A stretch of DNA of 64,000 nucleotides from Nelumbo lutea (lineage: Eukaryota; Streptophyta; Magnoliopsida; Proteales; Nelumbonaceae), in contig JAKGHH010000001.1 of NCBI GenBank assembly GCA_022828595.1, positions 213,045,848 to 213,109,847 on the forward strand, in the 5' to 3' direction. The position numbers and the translations under genes are program-made. Positions 40,701-52,700 of the stretch are shown here, one piece after another (positions within the stretch are counted from its first letter, which is position 1; every line of letters begins with the position of its first letter). The notes beneath the pieces were generated by a model. It ran no database searches. It was not told the DNA's origin and worked only from the letters and a program-made list of their open reading frames with translations.

Positions 40701-43700
40701 TCTGACTTTAACCCCACCAAGAACCTAGTTACATCAAGTTGTTCCCTCATTTATTGCTTAATTTTGACATCTAAAGTTAAGGGATGATAGACATTGAGTT
40801 AAATTGCTGAATTCCTGAGATTTCTCATACTGGATTAGTACTGTTCAAGGGTCTGATTTCCCTACTACAAACTAAAAAGGTCCTAGTAGAGCTAATATGC
40901 TCTTGTAGTGTTGTCTTGTCCAGAGTAAAGTTTCTTAGCATGATCTCATATTTCCTTGGTTGTATCTAACAACATAAAGTTTACATTTATCTTGGGTTCC
41001 ATATTATTCCATAGCCATATCATAATTTGAGCATCCTCTTTCTCCTAATCACTAAACCTTGGAGATTTAGATCTTTTTCTCCTCCTTCATTTGTTAGCTT
41101 GTACTGCATCACAAATCCAATATCTTTTTCTCCAAAACCAAAACAGAAAAAAAAGTATAACTACATATGGAGATTTATATTTGTAAAAGCACTAAAATTA
41201 TAATAAGATGATAAAATTAAAAGAAATCAGAGAATAAATGAATTAATATACTTAGAATGTACATATAGATCATACCAACGAAGTCTCTTACGTAGCATGT
41301 AACGTAGGTATGCATCTGTTCCATAAGGGTTGATTCCCATATATTTGCACATGTTTACCAGTCGGGACCTAAAAGCAACAAAATGTTACCTTGAATGCAA
41401 ATAGTGATGTTAAATCAATGCGAATGGCTAGATGAGCAAAGATGCATCAAAATGGTAAATTCTTTTATAAACATAGAGGTAATAATAGCAATTCTAACCT
41501 TCTGACATTATCCAATGTAAGCTCATCATTAAACAATTTAGCAAATCCCAAAATCTCCTCATTAGAAACACGACCTCCAGTCCTAACCTATTTGAAGGTA
41601 CAAAAATTAACAATGTATATTAAATAGAAATATCAATCTAAAGGAAGAAAAGGAACTACCATCTTCAAAAAAATTAAAAAAAAAAGAAAAAAAAGGAAAA
41701 AAATAGAAACTACTAAAAAAATACAGCAACAAAAAGTACCTTGTTTAAAAATTCATCAAGATCTTCAGCTGTTTTCTTAATTTCTCCACTTCGTGAGTTC
41801 TGGACTTCCTTGGCCATTTCTTTAACTGTGTCTTGAAGAAACTTTGCATACTGTATTCTCACAATAAGCCTCCTTTTCAATGCTTCCTAGAAGTCAAATA
41901 TCTAAAGTAAGGGAATCAAAGAAACTCCAAGGGGGAATCATCACCTAAGCATATAAACACAATGATATTGAATACCCAAAACAAATAAATGAATAAACAC
42001 AAAGATGCTAGAGGTGCCAATAGTATAGGATCTAATTTTTGCAACCCACTGTTGACCAAGCCAGTCAGACTGTTCAATAATAATCAGAAAAAAAAATGTT
42101 TGTTTGACCACCCAAACTTAGAAATCTTTGTTGAGTTATTGGGCCGATGTTAAGTTATTAGGCCCAGCTTTGTTTTATTTTTATTTACTTTATTTAGTTA
42201 GGAAGTTATTGGGCCTTAGGCCCGTCAGTTTATGTTAGTTTAAGTTATGTCTTTTCAACTACTTACTAGTAGCCGACCTACTAAGGGTATTCTTGCATTT
42301 GTACATTCTTTTTTTAAAAAGTATATAAATCAAAGGAAGGGGGCAGCAGAACCAATTATTTTTGGCTACCTCTCATTCTCTTCTACTTCTTCTTCTCTTT
42401 CTTTCTTTCTAGCTGAAACCTTTCAGTATCTTCTTCTTTTCTTCACAAAGTTTACATTAAAAACAACTATCAGCTTTTCTAATTAGTATCAGAGCTAACT
42501 GAAGGTTACTTGAGCTGCTCCATCATGCAGCCCTAGATCAGCCGACTACATGGTGAGGTGAGAGGCTGATCGAAGACCTCAGGTAAGCCCAGTTGTTAGA
42601 TTTTTTGGTGGATCTGCATTGCCTTGTAGCTAGTCTAGGGTTTTTCACCAAAATCAGGAAGAACTGGAGAAAGGGAAAGAGTCATATTTTTGTAGGACTT
42701 CATTTTTGACCTAGGAAGTGGTGCCCTAGTTTTTTAGTGTTCCTTAAAGATTTTTTAAGGGAGCGATTCAAGTCCCACCTATTTTAGAGGACTCTGGAGG
42801 GAGCGGCTACTTCTCTTTCTTCTCCTGCTCCCATGAAAAAGGAATCTTTGGATAGAGGAGCTTCTACGGTACCAAAAGGGTGTTTTTGGTGCCTGAAGGA
42901 GATACATACCTTTTTTTCATCTCAAAATGATTTTTAACCCTCTTTTGAGAATAATGGAGGGCCACGAACTTGAAAACAAACCAGGTAGTGAGATGGGACA
43001 AGGAAGATGAGGTGTTGGAGACCTTTTCGAGGCAAGGACCATCACTACAGTTAAGTTAGATGGTACAAACTATTTACAATGGTCACGATCTGCAAAGATG
43101 GCCATTCTTACTCGTGGGAAGTTGGGGTATGTCACTGGTGAGAAATTGAAACCCAAGACCAACTCCCGATGGGTACAGAAGAACTATATGGTAATGACTT
43201 GGTTGTGCAATTCTATGCTGCCCCATGTAAGTAAAATCTTTTTATGGGCTAACACAGCTAAGGAGATTTGGGATGGGGTTGCAGAAACCTATTCACAGAG
43301 TGAGAATGTTGCTAGAGCCTACAACTTCATAGGGAGGTTGATTCCACAGCAAAAGAACCCACATCACTTCTTATCAACTCCTCGGAGACTCTAGATTCGA
43401 CGGACACTAACCCAGGTATGCCTCTTTCTTCCTCTGATGTTCTAGTTCCTATTGATTCCACTAACCCCATTGCAGATGAACTTGACCTTCCTATTGCACT
43501 CAAAAAAGGGAAGAGAAAGTGTACTGCTCATTGTATCTCACACTATCTCTCCTATAGTGGACTTTCACCTTCTCACTGAGCCTTCCTTTCTTCCCTCGAT
43601 TTCATGTCTATACCCAAGGGTGTCAGTGAGGCTCTCTCCAAACCTAAGTGGAAGACAGCTATGCAGAAAGAAATGGAAACTTTGATTAAGAATCAGACTT

Positions 43701-46700
43701 GGGAGATTGTGGATCTACCAAAGGGCAAGGAGACAGTTGGATGCAGATGGGTTTATACAGTGAAATACAAGGCAGATGGAAGTATAGAAAGGTATAAGGC
43801 AAGGCTGGTTGCAAAAGGGTACACTCAAACCTATGGCATAGATTACCTAGAGACCTTTGCACCAGTTGCAAAAATGAACTCAGTTCGGATCCTTCTCTCT
43901 CTTGCTGCTACATACTCTTGGCCCCTCTTCCGACTTGATGTGAAAAATAATTTTCTCAATGGGGACCTACAAGAAGAGCTATATATGGATCTTCCTATTG
44001 GTTTCTACAATGATACAAAAAAGGGAAAGGTATGCAGATTAAAGAAGTCCCTATATGGTTTCAAACAATCACCCAGAGCGTGGTTTGATAGGTTTAGAAA
44101 AGCCTTGGCTGCATTTGGCTATACTCAGACTCAACCAGATCATACTTTGTTTGTGAAGCGGAGGGATTCCCTAGTGTCAGTTCTGATATTATATGTGGAT
44201 GATATTGTAGTTATAGGAAATGATCTGAGTGAGATTGATAGCTTGAAGAAGAATCTGCATAGAGAATTTGAAATTAAGGATCTTGGGGAGCTAAGATATT
44301 TCTTGGGCATTGAAGTGGCAAGATCAAAGCATGGAATCTTCATCTCACAGAGGAAGTATGTTTTGGATCTTTTACAAGAGACAGAGAAACTTGGGACAAA
44401 GGCAGCTAATACACCTATTGATTAGAATCACAGGATAAATGCTTCAGAAGGTAAACTCATGAAGGATGTTGGGAGATATCAAAGACTAGTGGGGCAGTTG
44501 TTATATTTATGTATGACAAGACCAGACATCTCTTATGCAGTGGGTGTGGTGAGTCAATACATTCATGCCCCACAGAATCATAGGATAAATGCTTCAGAAG
44601 GTGAACTGGTGAAGGATGTTGGGAGATATCAGAGACAAGTGGGGCGGTTGTTATATTTATATATGACAAGACCAGACATCTCTTATGCGGTGAATGTGGT
44701 AAGTCAATACATGCATGCCCCACGAGTTCAGCAATGGGAGGTCGTTGACAGGATACTTGCTTATTTGAAGGGACACCTCGGTAGAGGCATACTATTTGCT
44801 AACCATGGACAATTGAAGCTAGAGGCTTACATAGATGTTGATTGGGCAAAATGCTTAGATGATAGGAGATCTACATCAGGAGTTTGCACTCTTGTTGGAG
44901 GTAATCTAGTTTCATGGAAAAGTAAGAAACAAAAGTCGTGGCAAAGTCAAGTGTAAAAGCTAAATACAGAGCCATGGCATAGGGAGTTTCAAAGCTCCTT
45001 TGGATCCATTCCTTGTTAGGAGAAATCAGGATTGAGGCAGAAGAACCTATGATGCTATACTGTGACAATCAAGCAGCAATTAACATTTCACACAACCTGG
45101 TTCAGCATGATAGGACAAAGCACAATGAAGTGGACAGACATTTTATAAGCGAAAAGGTGACTTCAGGGGAAGTTTTCTTACCATATGTTGCATCTGATTT
45201 GCAGCTTGCTGATGTTCTTACAAAACGTGTTGCAAGAAACAAACTGGAGCATGATCTACGCAAGTTGAGAATGTGTGACATTTATTCCCAACTTGAGGAG
45301 GAGTGTTGAGTTATTGGGCCGATGTTAAGTTATTAGGCCCAGCTTTGTTATATTTTTATTTACTTTATTTAGTTAGGAAGTTATTGGGCCTTAGGCCCAT
45401 CAGTTTATGTTAGTTTAAGTTTTGTCTTTTCAGCTACTTACTAGTAGCCAACCTACTAAGGGTATTCTTGTCCTTTCAGCTACTTACTAGTAGCTACCTC
45501 TCATTCTCTTCTACTTCTTCTCTTTCTTTCTTTATAGCTGAAACATTTCAGCATCTTCTTATTTTCTTCACAAAGTTTACATTAAAAACAACTCAGCTTT
45601 TCTACTATCTTTAAAAAAACATTGAAAAAATAGTAAATACAGAGAAAACTGAGAAGGTAGAGAGAAAAAGAGATTCAGCCAATAGCATAAGGGGAGAGAA
45701 AAAAATAGAGAGATCGAGTTAGTTAACAGCATGGGAGCAATGGTATTTTGTTGGCATGCCAACAACATAGAGAAAGGAGGAGGGACATACCTATGAATTG
45801 GACAAAAAAAGAAAAAAACTGATAGCAACATAGGACAGCAATGGTGGTAGGTCCCACCACTTCTTCTCTGGTCTCTCTTTCTTTGTACAAACTAAATAAC
45901 CAAAGGTATAAAATATTTAAAATAAACTTAGTAATCCTATCCAATGACCAAAATAGATTAATGGTCTGACCCATTCTAGATAGTCAAACCAATGAACTGT
46001 CACCTAAACAGAAAACCAGTTCAACCAGACAACCTGTAGATCTTAGTAAAAAAAAAAAAAGAAAAGAAAAGAAAACTGTTTGAATCCAGATATACTGAAT
46101 TACTAATACCTGAGTAGGCTGGCCAGGTCCATGCCATAGGAGACTCGAGCCCAACCCACCAAATAAAAAGTCCCATATAAGGTAAATGGTATTGATGAAC
46201 ACTTGTAAAATAAAAAATAAAAGAAATATGAAACCTGAATTCTTAGTAGCCAATTAGTCATGTAAAAGGAGAAAAAATATGCAAAGTTTAGTGATAATAT
46301 CATTTACCCAGGTTCAAAGTGTCACTGCAGTTTGAAACAGATAAACTGAACAGATTTGTGGCATGTCTAACTGAATAGACCACACCAAGAGAAAGATATT
46401 TATATTAATGAAGAGTAAAAGGACAAATATGTCCCTAGTATACAAGATGTATAATACACAGTGAAAGAATAAAGAAATATGTACAACAACAAATAAACTT
46501 ACAAAATTAACCCTCATTGTCCCTGTCTCTACACTCCCCCTAAAGTTGATGTAGAATAACATCAGTTTTCTCATAAGAACGGAATATCTTGCTCTAGTCA
46601 TAGCTTTGGTGAGGATGTCCACCAGTTGAAGATTGGAAGATACATGAGGAAGTGAGATGCGGCCAAGATTGTCAGAAAATAGGGGCACTGGAGATGACTG

Positions 46701-49700
46701 ATCAAGATGGAGATCATGTAGGAGAGATTGAAGCGAAATGATTTCACTGCATGCTGAGCACATGGCTCAATATTCTGCCTCTGTGGATGATTTAGAAACT
46801 ATCTATTGCTTCTTACATTTCCAGGAGATGAGAGACTCCCCCATAAAGATGCACCATCCTGTAGTGGACCATCTAGTATCTAGACAGCCAGCTCAGTTAG
46901 CATCAGCATAGGCTGACAACTGAAGAGGTGAGGAGGAAGGAAAGAATATGCCATAAGAAGCAGTCCTCCTAACATAACGAATGATATGGTGTACAGCTGT
47001 CATATGAGATTGATGAGGAGTCAAAACAAACTGGCTGACCATTTGGAAAGCATAAGAGATATCTAGGTGAGTCATTGTGAGGTAAACAAGACTCCCCAGA
47101 AGTTGACGGTAGAAAGTGGCATCCTCTAAGAGTGGACCGTCATCCTTACTCAACTTCAAATTGACTTCAAACAGTGTATAAACTGTCTTGGTTTCAATAA
47201 GATGAGCAAGCCACTAGAATTGTGGTGCACTTCCAATTCTAGAAAGTATGTAGCTGGTCCAAGATCATTTCATTTTGAAGGATTGACTAAGGATTGACCA
47301 AGGTGCACTTCCAATTCTCATCCCAGTGATGAGAATATCAACATGAAGTAGCAACAGTGTGATACCTTGAGGGCCCTATGAGGTGAAAAGAGAGTAGTCT
47401 GAGGAGCTTTGAGTGAAACCAGCATCAGTAATAACAGATCTAAATCTATCAAACTAGGCACAGAAAGCCTGTTTGAGACCATAAAGGGACTTGAGTTGCC
47501 AAACAAGATGTGGATCATCACAGTAGCCTGGAGGGGGTTTCATACAAACTGTCTCCTTCAAATATCCATGTAGGAAAGCATTTTTGGCATCCATCTTATG
47601 GATAACCCAACCTTTCATAGCTGAAATAGAAAGGAGAAGACAAATTGTGGTCATCTTGGCAACTATAGCAAATGTTCATCATGTCCAACTCCATACTCTT
47701 GCTTGTACACCTATGCAACCAATCTAGCCTTATATTTGTCCAAGCTACTATCAAACCTCAATTTAACTGAATACACCCACTGACTTCCAATAACTAAAGC
47801 CTCAGGCGGAGAGACTAACTCCCAAGTATCATTCTCTAAGAGAGGATCAATCTCAAAGTCCGTGACACCTCTCCAATGTGTGTGAGCAATGGCTTGCTGG
47901 TAGGATCTAGGAATATCTATGACAGACAACACAGTAGAGAAAGAATTATTGTTTGAAGGAAAACCACAACGATTAGGAGGTTTGGAAACTCTAGTAGAAC
48001 GGTGTAAGGTAAGAACATCAGTAAATGGAGAAGTTGTTGTAACAAAAGGAGACGGCATACTTACAGGAGCTGGAGTGGATGAAGAACCATGCTTTGGAAG
48101 AGGCAGAGAGGTTAGGAGCGTAGGAACTGGAACAGCTACTTACTTTCGGAAATAAGTTTGGCACAACAACTGAAGAAGAGATGGTGCTTCTAAAGGACAT
48201 GCAGGCTCAACGTATTGCAAAATGGACACTAAAGGAGAAGGAAATTTGATAATATGCTGAAAAAGAGATTTTTAACAAAAATTACATTTTAAGAAATTCG
48301 AGTCCAATGAAATTTAGGATCATTGTAGATAAATCCCTCATGATCAAAACTATATCCCAAAAATGCACATAACACAAACTGAGCAAATAGCTTAGTACGC
48401 TCATGAGGAGGGAAGTGTACAAAGCAAATACTTCTGAACACACGAAGTATAGAAAGAACAAGAGGTGTTTTAAAAAGGGATTGATGTGGGGATAGGTTAC
48501 CAAGAACAAAGGATAAAAGAAGGTTGATAAGATGTACAGAAATGCTGGCCGCCTCCACCCAAAATGTGGGGGAGCATGGGAATCCAAAAGGAGGGTTCTC
48601 ACAACACTCAACATGTGGCCATTCTTGCTTTCAGCAACTCCGTTTTGTTGAGTTCCAGGACAGGATCTCTAGGTCTATATTCCATGATGCTGCAAATAGG
48701 TAAGAAACTCCCCATCCATGTACTCTCCCCTTGAATCCAAACATAAGGTACGAATGTAGCATTGAACTATGTGATAACCTTAGCATTAAAGAGTTTAAAC
48801 ACAAAAAAGGCATCTGCCTTTTCATAGAGAAAATATATCCAAGTATATTGAGTATGATCATCAATGAATGTAATGAAATATCTAAATCCCATTTTGTATA
48901 TCACAGGAGACGACCAAATCGCATTCTCAATCAATCTCACTTCTCCTTCCACCACTCTTTCCACCTTACCCTCTTTAATCACCTTCACAACTTCCTCCTC
49001 TTCCTCCCTCAAACCAATCCCCACTTCCTCACAATCTTCCTTATGGCCTTACCAAACTGCTTGCTAGAGTTACAGTCGCCTTCTTGAACAAAAACGGCTT
49101 CAGACTCCTTATCTTCCTCTACTTCTAAGGATACCACCAAGTCATCCACCATACGATCACAACAAACCAAGGCACAACCAATATCAGAGTCAATTCGCAA
49201 CAAACCAACATACGATCTTTGTTCGAACCAGTCTTCTTCCCATTCTAAACATACTTGAAAATCTCCCAAACCTATCTTTCTTTCTTCCCTTTTTGCTTGT
49301 TGCTCAATTTTCTTCTCCTCAACTTCCTTTGCTTTTGACATTTGAAGCCACATAAGTATCTTTTGTTAGCCTTTAAGCATGTGGCTCTAAATTGTTTCTT
49401 GAAATTCCTTCTTATTAAATTCAAGGAGTAGGCCCCTTTTGAAACTCCAGGCCCCTTACCCTCCCAATCCACCTCTTCTTTATCTAGCATCGGAAATTTC
49501 CCCCAACCTTTACCCTGCCCCACCCTATCCTTTTTCTAACCCTCCACAGGTCCCCTCATTAAAATCTTTCCCCCACCGCCCCCTTCCTCATTAAAAGAGG
49601 TTTCCACTTCATTACATTTCTTGGGCCAATTTAGATGGTCTCCACCATTCAGTCCACCTCTCAAAATCTTCCTAGTGTCATTATTATTACAGTCCATCGA

Positions 49701-52700
49701 AGCGGGACCAACATTTTCTATAATTCTGATAATGCCCTTATCTTCAACCTCGAGCCCTCTTTCAAGAGATTTGTTCTTCTTCCCACCATTTGTAGCATTT
49801 TTCTGAGGGTTCTTGCTCAACTCCTCCTAGTTTGAACCTAGATTTTCAACCCATATCACTGGGTACGAGCTTTCTACTCCAAGTCGTAGCATTCTCCAGT
49901 AAAACAAGGGAAAAGAGAAAATGGGACCATATGAATCTCATCGACTTCAACTAGGGTACTAGAAGTAGCAACCAAGGGGTACGAGAATTCCAAAAATGTT
50001 TATCCAGATCAAACTTGTAGGACCCAAATCTCTGGTTGCACCAACCAAGGGGTTCCATCGCCCAATTCTAAGCTCTGGAGACCAAACTTGGTTTTGTTCC
50101 TCAAAATACCACTCTCCTCCACTTCACTATTGAACGTGAAAAGAAAAAAAAAAAGCTAGCATTCAACTTCCTGACATGGAACGGCTTCCTTGGAAACCAA
50201 GTAGCATCACCAAGTCACCAAAACTCTCTTCATCTGGATCAGAATTCTCAAAACACCCAACCAAACTCCTATTCAAGACCCTGAATCTATCATGAATATC
50301 TCCTATCAAATTCACAACCACTTCAGAGACCATGGCTTCTAAAAGAAAATAGTGGGTAACAGTGTAAACTAACACCCATTAGGAATTAAGAAGATGACTC
50401 AGATTCACTATCCTATAAAAATGAGAAACTCATACTTGAAATTTTAGAATAGCAAATTGTGGGCATCCCCTACCTTTTCTCTTCACTATTTCAACTACAC
50501 TTTTATCCATCACCAGTACAGGCTTCCTCAACTCAGCAATCTCCTTTCACTATACAAGTCCCTCATTCAGTTCAATTTATCTTGTTTGTGGATGGAGGTA
50601 TTATTTCCCCTATTGAAAGCACCTATGATATTATTTGGCTAACTCAAACTTTATCATTTTTAGGAACATCTGGAGGAAGGTTTTTGGTGGGCTTAGGGGC
50701 ATGGAAGGAAAGGTTTTAGCACTATTGTCATGCCCTATTTGAGTAGGCAATTCCATAGGGGTAGAACTAATGGCTACACTGCAAGGGCTAAAACTGGACA
50801 AGTCTCTGTTACACTAAGGCTCTGTTTGGTTTGTGGGATAGGAATGGGAAAAAGGGAATATTCCAAAAATATTCCTCTTTCTCTCATTTGTTTCAAGGGA
50901 AATAGGAGAATGGGATGAGAAAAAAGTGGGATGCGAGATCCCAAATTTGTGTAAACGGAGTCGCACCAAAACCATGCGACCCCGGTGGAAAAACTCGAGA
51001 AAACTCGAGTTTCGTCTTCATCCTCATTGCTGTTGGTAATCGCCGCTGCTGGTAATCGCCACCACCGCTGCTGGTAATCGCCGCTGCCCTTCTACCTTCT
51101 TCCTCCACCACCGCTGCCGGTAATAGCCTTTGCCCTTCTCATTGCTGCCGTCACCACCGCTGTTGGTAATCGCCGCTACAGGTCAGCAAGAGAAGCTAGC
51201 TTCTTCACAAACTCAGGGTCATTCTTCTCTTCCTCCTTGTAAAACCTAACATTCTCAAGGGGTAGAACACCTCCTTCTGGGATTGCAGCCACCAACTTCT
51301 TGACTTCCTCACCGATACAGTCATTGGCCATCTCACAATTCCAGTTTCGTGAGATTGCAGCCATCTCACCGATACAGTCTGGGATTGCAGCCACCATCTT
51401 CTGGGATTGCCCTTCTCGTTGCTCCTTCTGGGATTGCAGCCATCTGTTGACTTCTCGACTTCTCGACTTCCTCTGCCTACATGGTAGAACCTAAATCGGA
51501 GGAATTTGCCGATTCTAGTTTCACATGAGGTAACACCGTTGATGACGATCCTCACCAAGGCATTCACCGGCGATTGAGGGCGGATTGATCTCTGCGGATT
51601 GAACCTCCAAGATCTCTGTTTTGTGTTGGGTGATTTTCCTACTATTTTCCCATGTAAAACCAAACAAAGGAAAGTTAAATTTTTACACTTTCCCATCCCA
51701 TCCCACCCAAATTTTCCCACAAACCAAACAGAGACTAATAGAGTGGTTAGAAGGGGATTCTAAAACCATGGTGAGATGGTGTAAGCAATCTGGGATATCT
51801 AGAACTGGTGGCATGTTTAGAGGAATGGAAGACAATGCTTTAGCACTATTCTCAGGTCCAGTTTCAGTAGCTAACTCCATAAGGGTAGAACTAATAGCTA
51901 CACTGCAAGAGCTAAAACTGAGCATGTCTTCTTTATAGTAATATAGTGATGGAACAGGATTCTAGAACTATGATGACATTGTTGCAAGCCCTAAAACTTG
52001 CTAAGAATTCTAACTTCAAAAACTTGGAAGTTGAAGGAGACTCAAAACTGGTTGTACCCTGGACCACTACTAGGCTCAATGTATGCTTTGAGGGAAATAG
52101 AAAGCCTATCAAAGGACCTGGACACTACTTTTGCTTGGGTAAGAAGGACTGCAAATGGGTTGGCTGACATATTAGCAAAGAAGGGAGTCTATAAGCAGCA
52201 ACTGTTTTGGGCATTATTGTAACTCTTTTGATCTTGGGCACATAGTTTCCAAGGCACCAAGGCGAGGCTAGCCAATAGGGGGGCACCTTGTCGCCTAGGC
52301 TGGCGCTTAAGTAAAAACATGTAACCTAGGTAGTTCCCTAGGTTCCATAATCATATTTCCTTAATAAATATCCATAATTTTCATAAGAAAAGTATAAACT
52401 TCACCTCAAAGTATAGAAAATCAACATATTCATGAGAAGAAAAAGAAGAAAGAAAAGAAATTCAAAAAATATAGGGACTGAACCCCTATTTCTGTTATAG
52501 GAAAAGAAGAAAAGAAAAGATGGAAGATGAAGAAGAAATTAGTATATTGTTGGAATGTTATCTTTATTTATTATGTTTGTATTCTGCTGAGTTAGGGTCT
52601 GTTTGGACAAATTAAAGCAGTTGTTTCTTTTGTTTTTTATGCTGTAACTTAAGTTGGGGCATAAGGGTCCTTTCCCTTCTAACTATGGTCGTCCTATATA

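Larger units (their letters stand above)
42129..45606 (+). mobile_element. Copia element F (plus strand, internally deleted)
   Basis: LTRs lie at 42129-42483 and 45304-45606, and the perfect target duplication ATCTT is at 42124-42128 and 45607-45611. The element is only 3.5 kb because the end of gag, the protease and the whole integrase are missing. The gag frame at about 43394 is followed directly by the integrase-RT linker. It sits in otherwise plain LETM1 intron 2 and is antisense to the gene. Confidence 0.92.
46326..48895 (-). mobile_element. Copia fragment VIII (minus strand, distant family)
   Basis: It has an LTR ending at 46533 next to a purine tract (plus strand CTCCCCCTAAAGTTG). RNase H (46560-46763), the RT connection (46893-47159), RT (47454-47654, [20 protein letters not shown]) and the RT start (47711-48058) follow. 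Integrase is readable only up to [20 protein letters not shown] at about 48890, after which the element is lost. Wording such as [15 protein letters not shown] differs from the other copies, indicating a separate, older lineage. Stops are frequent. Confidence 0.82.
50818..51735. mobile_element. PIF/Harbinger (Tourist)-like non-autonomous element with captured gene fragment
   Basis: The 918-bp insert is bounded by inverted repeats: GGCTCTGTTTGGTTTGTGGG on the left and, read from the right end inwards, GTCTCTGTTTGGTTTGTGGG (one mismatch). It is flanked by the target duplication TAA (50815-50817 and 51736-51738). A GGxxCTGTTTGG end with a TWA duplication is the hallmark of Tourist/PIF-Harbinger elements. 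There is no transposase. The interior holds repeated GGTAATCGCC units and a piece of a phosphoglycerate kinase gene. It splits a LINE RNase H sequence cleanly. Confidence 0.85.
50451..52240 (+). mobile_element. LINE (L1-type) ORF2 RNase H region, interrupted by a MITE
   Basis: Plus-strand frames read FILFVDGG, then [20 protein letters not shown], cut by the 50818-51735 insert, then [18 protein letters not shown] second, overlapping copy follows ([20 protein letters not shown]), then [11 protein letters not shown] and [12 protein letters not shown], ending at about 52222. These are the RNase H-like steps of plant LINE ORF2. The element's 3'UTR and A-tail resume at 58397 beyond an hAT-like insert. 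Confidence 0.78.

Noticed and set aside
51205..51397. A functional phosphoglycerate kinase gene
   Set aside because: Only 48 codons match, with a stop after ADL and no other PGK domain. It lies inside a bounded transposon.
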